A DNA stretch of 64,000 nt from Salegentibacter_A chungangensis (GTDB taxonomy: Bacteria > Bacteroidota > Bacteroidia > Flavobacteriales > Flavobacteriaceae): positions 1,612,001-1,676,000 of the forward strand of contig NZ_JBHTLI010000001.1 of assembly GCF_042678405.1 (NCBI RefSeq), written 5' to 3'. The first letter of the stretch is position 1. The number at the start of each line of letters is the position of its first letter. The notes under the pieces were generated by a model. That model was not told the DNA's origin. It saw nothing but the letters and a program-made list of their open reading frames with translations, and did not search any database. Of this stretch, positions 51,738 through 59,956 are shown one piece after another. A program made the position numbers and the translations under genes.

Positions 51738-53495
51738 TTAGTTTATTTCAATTATATAAATAAATTCTTTCAAATACTTAACCTGTTCTGATAGACTTTT
51801 GCCTGAAATAGTGTTCGTCTTTGGCAGATTAGGAGTTGTGTTCATTACCTGAATCAGGTTCATTAAATAGCTTGTTTTTATTGCGTAAGATGCGTTTTCC
51901 GCTCCAATATGTTTAGCATTAATAATCCCAACAATACTCCCATTGGAATCGAATAAAGGGCCACCACTATTTCCCGGTTGAATTGGTACAGTTATTTGGT
52001 AAGAAGTTATATCCCCTTGAAATCCCGATTTAGAACTGATTATTCCATCGGTTAGTTTTACTTCATCACCCATTGTCGCCCTTAGTGGATATCCAAGAGC
52101 ATAAACAGATTTTCCTGCATCGGCTATATCACTATTTATGGTGTAAGGTAAAATTCCAAGGTTTGTAAAACTGGGGTCATCAATCTTAATAATCGATAGG
52201 TCATTATTTTTGTCTTCAATAATCACCTTAGCCTTATAGGTTTTCGAGAAATTTCCTTTAACACCTCGTACTTTAATACTCGAAGCTCCATTTGTCACGT
52301 GATGATTAGTAACTATATATCCATTTGAAGATAAAGCGAAACCTGTTCCCGAAGATTTCTCACTCCCTATCGAGTTAATATTATCACTTGAGGTGGGATA
52401 TAATTTTATGTATAAATTTTCTTGTCTGTCCGGCCAAATTATTTTCATCAGGCCATTTTCAAAACTAATATACAGATCTTCATTAATTGTTTTATCACCC
52501 ATAAAATACTTTACCTTATAAAGGTTGGGTGTAGCAGTTTTAGTTAAGTAAGCTTTTATATCTCCAATTTTCCATCCGGGATTTTCAGCACCACCTAAAT
52601 AAACCAGTCTGTAGTCATTGTCTTCCTTTATTAATCCCAATTTGTACTTTGGCGAGTTTTCAGATCTGGCGGAATTCTCATAAATACCCTCTATTAGATT
52701 CGCTCCATTCCCGTCCCAGTGAGATTTTAAAGAATATTCATTCCAGGAAGTGTTCGGATGTTCACCCTTTTCAGTGACGAATACATAATCCAAAGCTACC
52801 TTCGCGCCAGCACCAATATAAGGTCCTATTTTATCACCATACCATTGGAATACACCACCTGTATAAGCATATAGTATATTATCTCCGGTGTAAATCCTTA
52901 CAGAATTACCGCCGTACTTTTCAATGGTAATACTAAAATCATTTGAACCAACGTACTGGTATTTTGTCCAATCTTTTAGAGTGGTGGTTTCACCACCGGA
53001 TTTATATAAAATTTTTACCGAAGTGGAATATATATAATTTCCTGAGGCATAAGTGTTATACTCCCGACTGTTATAAAACAGGATAGTATTATAATTATTC
53101 CAATCTTTAAATCCCCATACAAAGCCCCATACAGGATTGTTTTCCCAGCCTTCTTTAAGTTTCCCGTTATTTCTTTTATGGTAAACGCGATATTTTTTAC
53201 TTGCATCCCCATTTAGGTTAGCGAATGAGAAAGAGATTTTGTAATCTTTCGAATAGTTTAAATCAATTGGAATCCTGTTTGCCTGAACATAGCCTTCATT
53301 GGAAAATCTGTCGATAAGCTGACCGTTGGATATCTGGGCATACCTTAATTCACTCGATTCAGTGTGCCATCCATTATAATTGTTATTGAACTCTTCATTT
53401 AATATTGTTTTCCATCCGGTATCTTCCTGGGAAAAAGAACATAAACTGATGAATAAAAAGATAATTAATTCAGTGGTTTTAATTAATCTGGTCAT
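51738..53495 (-). CDS. Secreted S1C (HtrA-like) serine protease with N-terminal lectin-like domain
   Basis: A 585-residue exported protein with a signal peptide (about 1-22, FSQ). The first 240 residues are a beta-rich domain of the concanavalin-like/3-keto-disaccharide-hydrolase-like type (LRYAQISNGQLIDRF, KDYKISFSFANLNGDASKKY). A spacer of about 110 residues follows. The C-terminal trypsin-like protease carries GTGFALSSNGYIVTNHHV (His about 396), NNDLSIIKI (Asp about 430) and QPGNSGGPLFD (Ser about 508). No PDZ domain follows, unlike DegP. It probably cleaves exported proteins after binding glycans. Flanked by repeat copies N and O. Confidence 0.85.
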   Translation of the reverse strand: MTRLIKTTELIIFLFISLCSFSQEDTGWKTILNEEFNNNYNGWHTESSELRYAQISNGQLIDRFSNEGYVQANRIPIDLNYSKDYKISFSFANLNGDASKKYRVYHKRNNGKLKEGWENNPVWGFVWGFKDWNNYNTILFYNSREYNTYASGNYIYSTSVKILYKSGGETTTLKDWTKYQYVGSNDFSITIEKYGGNSVRIYTGDNILYAYTGGVFQWYGDKIGPYIGAGAKVALDYVFVTEKGEHPNTSWNEYSLKSHWDGNGANLIEGIYENSARSENSPKYKLGLIKEDNDYRLVYLGGAENPGWKIGDIKAYLTKTATPNLYKVKYFMGDKTINEDLYISFENGLMKIIWPDRQENLYIKLYPTSSDNINSIGSEKSSGTGFALSSNGYIVTNHHVTNGASSIKVRGVKGNFSKTYKAKVIIEDKNNDLSIIKIDDPSFTNLGILPYTINSDIADAGKSVYALGYPLRATMGDEVKLTDGIISSKSGFQGDITSYQITVPIQPGNSGGPLFDSNGSIVGIINAKHIGAENASYAIKTSYLMNLIQVMNTTPNLPKTNTISGKSLSEQVKYLKEFIYIIEIN

Positions 53496-53522
53496 TCTTT
53501 ATTAATTTATTGCTTGAACGGG

Positions 53523-53655
53523 GCGTAAAGATCCCGACTGTTATAAGTTGCAAGCTTGGGGCTGCAACCTTGTCGCTTTAGATCTGGTTTGTGGGTCAAG
53601 TTAATAATTTTCTTTCTAACGGTTTCGGCTATTTACTCTGGGTGTAGCTAATAAA
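53523..53655 (-). repeat. Dispersed intergenic repeat, copy O
   Basis: A diverged core (AAGATCCCGACTGTTATAAG), then its own hairpin GTTGCA-N10-TGCAAC (53547-53568), TTTAGATCTGGTTTGTGGGTC, AAGTTAATAATTTTCTTTC and a second core-like TAACGGTTTCGGCTATTTA. The hairpin replaces the one in copies D and Q at the same place. Confidence 0.75.
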
Positions 53656-53658
53656 TTT

Positions 53659-54267
53659 TTAGTATGGGGAATCTGTAGGATCAGACAATTCAACAGGTCC
53701 GCTATAATTACCTACAACATTTATATTGTCAATCCTGAACTTGTAATCAAGATCTATATGGGTGACTATATACTCGTCATATTCGTTCAGTTCTGAGGTT
53801 ATTGAATTTATAGTAACACTTCCGGATTGAAAAGTATTGTCATTATACCAGCCTGGAGAAGATGCTAATTCCCGTGAACCAGAAGCTAATGCATTATCCC
53901 TGAATTCTATATAATCGTGCCCATCGATAACGAATGAATTATAAGCTGAGTTATTAGTGGTATAGGTCCCGGAAACCAATTGTAAGTTCTCCTCGTCACC
54001 GGTATATAAATAGAAGCTGGCTAAATGATCAAATTGATTATACCCATTCCCATTAGCATTGTTTTCGTCCAGAGTAAAAATATCAATGGAGTATTTCTGC
54101 AAACCGGAACCAACTGTACAACATTTTTCTGCCAGGATCTGATCTGTTTCAAAAAAAGTGTTCCCGACTAAAAATCCGTTCTTGATGTTGGCTGAACTGT
54201 CATCTTTAGAACAGCTTATTAGAGTTAATGTAAGCAGGACTATAAATCCTTTTAAAAATTTTCTCAT
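53659..54267 (-). CDS. Lipoprotein of unknown function
   Basis: A 202-residue lipoprotein (lipobox ISCSKDD, about Cys19). The mature beta-rich part has two neighbouring Cys (EKCCTVG, about 48-51) and ends with a sandwich-like strand series (FRIDNINVVGNYSG). No domain recognised. Single gene in the run between repeat copies O and P. Confidence 0.65.
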   Translation of the reverse strand: MRKFLKGFIVLLTLTLISCSKDDSSANIKNGFLVGNTFFETDQILAEKCCTVGSGLQKYSIDIFTLDENNANGNGYNQFDHLASFYLYTGDEENLQLVSGTYTTNNSAYNSFVIDGHDYIEFRDNALASGSRELASSPGWYNDNTFQSGSVTINSITSELNEYDEYIVTHIDLDYKFRIDNINVVGNYSGPVELSDPTDSPY

Positions 54268-54285
54268 GTTTGGCTTGGTTGTTTT

Positions 54286-54415
54286 TTAACGGTCCCGGCT
54301 AATATAAGCTGTGAAGCAGGGGAGTACTATTAGCGTTTAGACCCGGTTTGTGGGTCAGGTTAATTATTTTTTTCTAACGGTGTCGCCTGTTGGGGATGAA
54401 CCGATGTAGTAGCCA
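54286..54415 (-). repeat. Dispersed intergenic repeat, copy P (best preserved)
   Basis: TTTAACGGTCCCGGCTAATA, TGTGAAGCAGGGGAG, hairpin GACCC-N7-GGGTC (54340-54356), GGTTAATTATTTTTTTCTAACG and GTGTCGCCTGTTGGGG. It lies between the RT gene and the lipoprotein gene and shows the full order of elements. Confidence 0.85.
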
Positions 54416-54418
54416 GTT

Positions 54419-55960
54419 TTAAATGTTATTCTTAAATAGTGCTAAGTGATCTAATAATTCCTTGTTTTTTCCAGGTTTTTTAATGGTAACAAATAATTTT
54501 ATGTCAGGTGGAATTGGTTTAAAAAACTCAGTTCTATTTGCTTTTAAGCTTTTAATGAGTGGTGATTTTATTTTTTTGGGAAATTTGATTGGAAATAGAT
54601 TCAATGATTTCACAAAATAGATTAGCCAAATTAGATCATATTCATTCTCTTCAATATTTTTCAATTTTTCGTTGATAGTATTTTTGATAATGGAATTAAT
54701 CTTACTTAAAATCTTTGGCTTGCCTTTATTATTCCGAATGATTTTTTCAATAACTCCTAAGATTTGAGGAAATGATTTATTTCTTCTTTCTTTCAATAAG
54801 AGTAATAAGCTAATAGCCTTTTCTAAATCTTTTTCTTTGAAATCGAATTTTAAAACATTTTTGTTTGTTGTGAGTTCACTTAAAAATCTATCAACGACTC
54901 CAGTACCTTCATGTTTTTTATCGACCTTCAATGTGCCTCTTAGCGAACTTTCAAATTTCTTGTAATTAATCTTATTTCGATAGCGAATGGAAAAAGGTTG
55001 AAAATCTGCAGTCCATTCTCGAAATAACCCTTCTGGTAATTCTTCAATATTCGATTTACTTTCATTCAAAGTAAGGTTATACTGTGCCATTTGTTTTTGT
55101 AAAGTCTTGATGATGACATTTGCATCTTCCTTTGAATGGCATAGAAATCTATAGTCATCTTTAAATCTTACTCCTAAAAAGTCAATTTTCTTTGAATCAA
55201 TTATTTTAGATGTATCGTTATCTACTGCACTTAATACAAGTTCTGCAATTATATCCGATATCGCAGGACCTATTGCAATTCCATTAGTACAACCATCATT
55301 AGAATTTTGAACTAACCTATCTAACTTGAGGCCTAAGAACTTATTGTAATTAGTTCTATTTCCTTTTGTTCTAATAAGTTTTTTAGTGTGAATAGCCCAA
55401 GCTATACTATGAGTATAAATCGAAGGATAGAAGTTTTTAATATCTGTTTTGAGAATGTACTTATAATTATAAGCTTCAGCAACTAAATCATTTTCTGCCA
55501 TTTCTAAGAATTCATAGATCATTCTTCCTGCACGTAAATGACCTAAATCGCCTTCATTCTTTTTGGATACAGGTATAGGAAAACTATAAGAGTAAATTTT
55601 ATTCGTAGAACGAAATAGGGTTTTAATTACTAAATCCCATTCATTCATTATATACCAAACTAAATCGTGATATATTTTTGGGGCAATGATCCCAAAGGTT
55701 CTATTCGTTAGTTGAGTTTTTGGAAATGATACATTTACAAGATCATTTCTATCAGGATCAAATTTTGGTTGAGCACCTGAATTATCTACCTCATAAAAGG
55801 GATTATTATTTAATTCAAATTTTTGTATTTCGAATGATGGGGGAACAACATATGGTTCTGGATAATACCCTTCTTCCAAAAGCCATTTAGAAATTTTTGA
55901 CTTTGGAATTTTTTTTAGAAGTTTTTTGGTTTCTAAGTAGTGCTTTTTTGGTAAAGACAT
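54419..55960 (-). CDS. Reverse transcriptase of an Abi/DRT-like group
   Basis: A 513-residue RNA-directed DNA polymerase. Motif A is LKTDIKNFYPSIYTH (catalytic Asp173), motif B NGIAIGPAISDIIAEL (226-241), motif C RFKDDYRF with Asp268 and Asp269 (a FKDD variant of YxDD), then LNESKSN (about 298-304). The N-terminal 120 residues and the helical C-terminal 200 residues are not those of group II intron or retron RTs; no maturase, endonuclease or retron-type VTG is seen. The layout suits the 'unknown group'/Abi RTs, many of which are antiphage (DRT) systems. Strongly AT-rich. The unrecognised gene at 56126 lies upstream in the same direction. Confidence 0.8.
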   Translation of the reverse strand: MSLPKKHYLETKKLLKKIPKSKISKWLLEEGYYPEPYVVPPSFEIQKFELNNNPFYEVDNSGAQPKFDPDRNDLVNVSFPKTQLTNRTFGIIAPKIYHDLVWYIMNEWDLVIKTLFRSTNKIYSYSFPIPVSKKNEGDLGHLRAGRMIYEFLEMAENDLVAEAYNYKYILKTDIKNFYPSIYTHSIAWAIHTKKLIRTKGNRTNYNKFLGLKLDRLVQNSNDGCTNGIAIGPAISDIIAELVLSAVDNDTSKIIDSKKIDFLGVRFKDDYRFLCHSKEDANVIIKTLQKQMAQYNLTLNESKSNIEELPEGLFREWTADFQPFSIRYRNKINYKKFESSLRGTLKVDKKHEGTGVVDRFLSELTTNKNVLKFDFKEKDLEKAISLLLLLKERRNKSFPQILGVIEKIIRNNKGKPKILSKINSIIKNTINEKLKNIEENEYDLIWLIYFVKSLNLFPIKFPKKIKSPLIKSLKANRTEFFKPIPPDIKLFVTIKKPGKNKELLDHLALFKNNI

Positions 55961-55978
55961 TTATATTTTTAAAATTGG

Positions 55979-56117
55979 CTACAACTGTCTCGGTTAACAC
56001 AAGTGGAGCGGGTTAATCCGTTAGGATTTGTCCGCGGGTTTTGGATCAGGTTAGTTTCTAAAATTAGTCAAATTTTGTCGGTTACCGCGAATTTGGGTTA
56101 ACCTTTGTTGGCTGTAG
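55979..56117 (-). repeat. Dispersed intergenic repeat, copy Q, with hairpin
   Basis: CTACAACTGTCTCGGTTAAC, then a hairpin GCGG/CCGC plus AATCC/GGATT (56008-56035), GGATCAGGTTAG and, after 50 nt, GTTGGCTGTAG. CTACA and TGTAG at the two ends form a short terminal inverted repeat. It fills nearly the whole gap between the RT gene and its upstream neighbour. Confidence 0.7.
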
Positions 56118-56125
56118 TTTATTTA

Positions 56126-56806
56126 CTAAAGTAATTTTTTTATTGCTTCTACACTGGAATTGAGCAATGATGGTACACTACCTTCAAATATTTGATCCTG
56201 TCTAACATCAATTAAATTGGTAACATCTAAAGCAATACAATAATTTGGATCAATTTCATATTCTTTTGAATGATTTATTTCTAAATATTCAAATAAGGCT
56301 TCTGTAAATATTCCAATTTCTGCTGTCTCGAAACCATCTTTTTTAGCGATAAACCATATTGCACCAATTTTTTTAATATTATTTTCTTCATAAGTGTAAA
56401 CGTGTTGTGGCCTAACTTGAATAGGTACTCCTGAAATATTGATAACTGATTTATCAACTGGTTTAGATATGTATGTAATCTTCGAACTTGGTCTAAAAGA
56501 ATCAAAATCAAAATCTTCAAAATTATGGAGTATTTCGATATTTCTTTGATACATAATTTTGGATATTTTGGCATTTGCCAGATCGTGTCGACCTAATAGA
56601 TCATCTATTTTATCTAAAATAATATCTTGCCCATCCTCTTTGTAATATTGGCTAATCGAGCTAATCGAAGTAGTCCAATAATTTCCACCATCAGAATTTT
56701 CTTTTTTTTCTCGTGGTTTTTTTAAATTATTGACAAGAGTCAACTTTGAGCTATCAGTCTTCTTTCTTCTAAACTCAATAATCTTTGCAGTTGGAATTTT
56801 TTCCAT
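56126..56806 (-). CDS. Unrecognised protein upstream of the reverse transcriptase
   Basis: A 226-residue soluble protein, no signal peptide or membrane segment. A basic N-terminus (IIEFRRKKTDSSKLT) is followed by a helical middle and an alpha/beta C-terminal half (NISGVPIQVRPQHVYTYEE, IGAIWFIAKKDGFETAEIGIFTE). That half has the strand-turn-strand look of a PD-(D/E)xK-type or Holliday-junction-resolvase-like fold, but the expected acidic residue after P is not there, so I do not claim a nuclease. Very AT-rich, like the RT. Gene order suggests a two-gene unit with the RT; copy Q lies between them. Confidence 0.6.
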   Translation of the reverse strand: MEKIPTAKIIEFRRKKTDSSKLTLVNNLKKPREKKENSDGGNYWTTSISSISQYYKEDGQDIILDKIDDLLGRHDLANAKISKIMYQRNIEILHNFEDFDFDSFRPSSKITYISKPVDKSVINISGVPIQVRPQHVYTYEENNIKKIGAIWFIAKKDGFETAEIGIFTEALFEYLEINHSKEYEIDPNYCIALDVTNLIDVRQDQIFEGSVPSLLNSSVEAIKKLL

Positions 56807-57265
56807 TTTTTTCGGATTTATTGTAAAACTACTAATGATTAACGTTTAAGGCTAAAAAAAATATAAACTATTTATTCACAATAAATTAAAGTCAACTTGT
56901 TATATGCTCAAAAGCCTTAAGCTCTTGCCTAAAATCTGCGAGACAACAAGCCGTAATTTTTAGCGCTCCTAAAGTTATAAAATTATGTTAAGAGATTGTA
57001 GCCTTTTCCCTTCACAATTCTTAATAAGGGGAAAAATCCCCTTTTTGGGGTAGGCGCAAAATTCCGGCCTGCCCGGCACATAAAATTTCTTTCCGGCTGT
57101 GATTTCATCTAATAAAATCGTTTAAAACCAGCCTTAAAATTCAGCTTTTTAAATTTTTAAGCCCATATTTTAAGAATATCCCAATCGGCGTTTTTTTGTG
57201 GCCTAAAGCTGTTTTTTAATGCTTCAAAAAGACTTAGCTTTGGCATAACTTCAGCTAAAAGAATT
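56807..57265. other. 459-bp divergent intergenic region with hairpin
   Basis: The region lies between the AT-rich RT locus and the GC-richer serBA gene. A hairpin AAGGGGA-AAAA-TCCCCTT (57026-57043) is followed by T residues, as in a plus-strand terminator or the 3' end of a small RNA. TAGCTTTG (57235-57242) matches TAnnTTTG and would start serBA transcription with a leader of only about 17 nt. No open frame is convincing. Confidence 0.5.
57235..57242 (+). promoter_or_regulatory. -7 box of the serBA gene
   Basis: TAGCTTTG followed by G, exact TAnnTTTG, 24 bp before the ATG. The upstream -33 TTTG is not at standard spacing, and no RTRAC-N4-GTYAY operator is present here. Confidence 0.5.
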
Positions 57266-59158
57266 ATGGGAGATAACAGACATTTTGTGATAGATTTCGA
57301 CAGCACCTTTACGCAGGTGGAAGCCCTGGACGTGCTGGGCGAGATCTCTCTTGCGGGCCACGAGAAAAGGGACGAGAAACTGCAGGAACTGCGCGATCTT
57401 ACCGACCGCGGGATGGGGGGCGACCTGGCTTTCCGCGAGTCGCTTCAGAAAAGACTGGAGCTGCTGGAGGCGCAGGAGGTACACCTCGAGCCGCTTATCG
57501 AGAACCTGAAAGACCGCGTTTCGGTATCCTTTGTAAGGAACGAGACCTTCTTCACCGAGAACCGCGACCGCATCTACATCATCTCCAACGGCTTTAAGGA
57601 GTTCATCGTGCCCATCGTGAAGGAATACGGGCTTAAGGAGGAAAACGTCTTTGCCAATACCTTTGTCTTTGACGAGAATGGCCATATCGTGGGCTTTGAC
57701 CACGACAACGTGCTTTCTTCCAACAACGGGAAGGTGGAGCAGCTGAAGCGCCTGGAGCTTAAAGGCGATGTGTATGTGATAGGCGACGGCTATACCGATT
57801 ATGAGATCAAGGCGGCCGGCCTGGCCAATAAGTTCTACGCCTTTACCGAGAACGTGAAGCGCGACAACATCCTTGAAAAAGCCGACCATATCACGCCAAG
57901 CCTGGACGAATTCCTTTACCTTCATAAAATGAACAAAGCCATTTCCTATCCCAAGAACAGGATCAAGGTGCTCTTGCTGGAGAACGTGCACGAAGATGCC
58001 GTGGCCATTATGAAAAATGAGGGCTACAACGTGACCACCGTTTCCGGCGCACTGGACGAAGAGGAGCTCGCCGAAAAGATAAAGGACGTTTCCGTGCTCG
58101 GGATACGTTCCAAAACACAACTCACCGAGAAGGTGCTGCAGAATGCCAACAGGCTTATTGCCGTGGGCGCCTTCTGTATAGGGACCAACCAGATAGACCT
58201 GGAAGCCTGCTTAAAAAGAGGGGTGGCGGTCTTTAACGCGCCTTTCAGCAACACCCGTTCTGTGGTGGAGCTGGCCATAGGCGAGATCATCCTTTTAACG
58301 CGTAACCTGCCCGACCGTATCTCTGAAATGCACCAGGGAAAATGGAACAAATCGGCAAAAGGCAGCAACGAGGTGCGTGGTAAGAAGCTCGGGATCGTGG
58401 GCTACGGGAACATAGGGGCCCAGCTTTCGGTAGTGGCTGAAGCCATCGGTTTCGACGTGTATTATTACGACCTGGTGGAGAAACTCGCTTTGGGGAACGC
58501 CACCAAGTGCAACAGCCTTCAGGAGTTGCTCGAGAAAGTGGATATCGTGACCCTGCACGTAGACGGCCGCGAACAGAACAGGAACCTGATAGGCAACAGG
58601 GAATTCAGCCAGATGAAAGAAGGCGCTATTTTCCTGAACCTTGCCCGCGGGCAGGTGGTGGACGTAGACGCGCTGAAGAAACATATGGAATCCGGCCACA
58701 TAAGAGGGGCAGGGGTAGACGTGTTCCCGAAAGAGCCGAAGACCAACAACGAGGAATTCCAGTCGCCGCTTAGAGGCCTGCCTAACCTTATCCTTACGCC
58801 GCATATTGGCGGAAGCACCGAGGAAGCCCAGGAGAATATCGGGAACTTCGTGCCGGGTAAGATCATAGAATACATCAATACGGGGAGCACCACCAACTCG
58901 GTGAACTTCCCGAACCTGCAACTGCCAACGCTCGAGAACGCGCACAGGCTTATCCATATTCACCATAACAAACCGGGGATCATCGCCCATATCAACAGGA
59001 TACTCGCCGCTCACGACATCAATATCGTAGGCCAGTACCTTAAGACCAACGAGACCGTGGGTTACGTGATCACCGATATCGACAAGGAATATAATGCCGA
59101 TGTGATCAAGGAGCTGAAGGGCATAGAAGGCACCATCAAGTTCAGGGTGCTGTACTAA
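57266..59158 (+). CDS. serA: Fused phosphoserine phosphatase-like / 3-phosphoglycerate dehydrogenase
   Basis: A 630-residue fusion. The N-terminal 225 residues form a HAD phosphatase of the SerB type: nucleophile motif DFDST (Asp10, Asp12), SNGF (motif II) and GDGYTDYE (motif IV). From about 232 follows D-3-phosphoglycerate dehydrogenase: NAD motif GIVGYGNIGAQ (about 375), LNLARGQVVD, PHIGGSTEEAQ with the catalytic His, and a C-terminal ACT domain (about 555-630) for serine feedback. It thus joins the first and last steps of the phosphorylated serine pathway. Codon use is GC-rich and biased, like a highly expressed gene, unlike the RT locus beside it. Phosphatase activity is inferred from motifs. 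Confidence 0.9.
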   Translation: MGDNRHFVIDFDSTFTQVEALDVLGEISLAGHEKRDEKLQELRDLTDRGMGGDLAFRESLQKRLELLEAQEVHLEPLIENLKDRVSVSFVRNETFFTENRDRIYIISNGFKEFIVPIVKEYGLKEENVFANTFVFDENGHIVGFDHDNVLSSNNGKVEQLKRLELKGDVYVIGDGYTDYEIKAAGLANKFYAFTENVKRDNILEKADHITPSLDEFLYLHKMNKAISYPKNRIKVLLLENVHEDAVAIMKNEGYNVTTVSGALDEEELAEKIKDVSVLGIRSKTQLTEKVLQNANRLIAVGAFCIGTNQIDLEACLKRGVAVFNAPFSNTRSVVELAIGEIILLTRNLPDRISEMHQGKWNKSAKGSNEVRGKKLGIVGYGNIGAQLSVVAEAIGFDVYYYDLVEKLALGNATKCNSLQELLEKVDIVTLHVDGREQNRNLIGNREFSQMKEGAIFLNLARGQVVDVDALKKHMESGHIRGAGVDVFPKEPKTNNEEFQSPLRGLPNLILTPHIGGSTEEAQENIGNFVPGKIIEYINTGSTTNSVNFPNLQLPTLENAHRLIHIHHNKPGIIAHINRILAAHDINIVGQYLKTNETVGYVITDIDKEYNADVIKELKGIEGTIKFRVLY

Positions 59159-59180
59159 AGTCCTTAAAAAATAATAGCTT

Positions 59181-59225
59181 AAGGCTTTGGCCGGTTGCTT
59201 TGTAAGACCGGCTGAAGCCTTTTTC
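59181..59225 (+). terminator. Terminator after serBA
   Basis: Outer arms AAGGCTT / AAGCCTT and inner arms CCGGT / ACCGG enclose an 11-nt loop, followed by TTTTTC. 22 bp after the stop codon. Confidence 0.8.
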
Positions 59226-59322
59226 TTTGGAGCGCCCTGAGCCGCCCTTTCACAAATCCTTTGCTTCAGGGTTTCTTATTTCAATTTAAATCTTAATTTT
59301 ACTTTCCGTAAAAATTCACCGC

Positions 59323-59955
59323 ATGTTAGAGGAACTTAAAGAAGCTTACCATTTTGTTTTTGAGGATGAACTCATAGAAGAGATCTCGAAATACGGTACC
59401 CTGAAAACCGTGAAGGAAGGGGAGAAGATCATCGAGATAGGCGATTACGTCAAGAATATGCCGCTCCTGCTGGAAGGGGCCATTAAGATTATGCGTGAAG
59501 ACAAAGATGGGGACGAGCTCTTGCTTTATTTCCTGGAACGTGGCGACACCTGCGCAATGACGCTTTCCTGCTGCCTGGGGATGACCAAAAGTGAGATCCG
59601 CGCCGTAGCCGAACGCGATACCAAGCTTATTATGATCCCGATCGAGAAAATGGAAGAGTGGACCTCGCGTTATAAAAGCTGGAGGAATTTTGTCTTTGAA
59701 AGCTATCATACGCGGTTAACCGAGATGCTGGATACCATAGATACCATCGCCTTTTTAAATATGGATGAGCGCCTTATGCGCTACCTGCAGGATAAGGCGA
59801 AGATCAACCAGAGCCCTAACCTCCAGATCACGCACCAGCAGATCGCTTACGACCTTCATACCTCCAGGGTGGTGATCTCGCGCCTGCTGAAAAAACTGGA
59901 GATCGATAAGAAGATCGAACTGCAACGCAACAGCATTAAGGTCATTGATCTTTAG
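59323..59955 (+). CDS. Crp/Fnr-family transcriptional regulator
   Basis: A 210-residue regulator: a cupin-like effector domain (about 10-125; GEKIIEIGDYVKNMPLLLEGAIKI) and a Crp-type helix-turn-helix (about 160-200; ITHQQIAYDLHTSRVVISRLLKKLE). The effector domain has no N-terminal Fe-S cysteine cluster as in FNR and no clear cAMP-binding RxS; instead it holds three Cys (C77, C83, C84) in CAMTLSCCLG, a possible redox- or sulfur-sensing site. The tauE gene follows after 66 bp, and a GTAAC-N4-GTTAC site starts two bases after its stop codon. It is the natural candidate to bind the three matching operators of this window. Confidence 0.9.
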   Translation: MLEELKEAYHFVFEDELIEEISKYGTLKTVKEGEKIIEIGDYVKNMPLLLEGAIKIMREDKDGDELLLYFLERGDTCAMTLSCCLGMTKSEIRAVAERDTKLIMIPIEKMEEWTSRYKSWRNFVFESYHTRLTEMLDTIDTIAFLNMDERLMRYLQDKAKINQSPNLQITHQQIAYDLHTSRVVISRLLKKLEIDKKIELQRNSIKVIDL

Positions 59956-59956
59956 T

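Noticed and set aside
51738..53495. Serine protease as an effector of a defence system with the reverse transcriptase
   Set aside because: It has a clear signal peptide and a lectin-like exported domain, so it acts outside the cytoplasm. Two unrelated genes and repeats separate it from the RT.
54419..55960. Retron or group II intron reading of the reverse transcriptase
   Set aside because: No maturase or endonuclease domain, no retron-type VTG motif, and the C-terminal region is too long for a retron RT. No msr/msd-like inverted pair is obvious in the flanks.
57251..58120. Long minus-strand open frame (289 codons) opposite the serBA gene
   Set aside because: It is the mirror of a GC-rich, codon-biased gene; the plus-strand frame shows clear HAD motifs and this one has no recognisable domain.
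58295..59014. Second long antisense open frame (239 codons) opposite the dehydrogenase part
   Set aside because: Same cause: strong codon bias in the sense gene opens the reverse frame. No protein-like composition.
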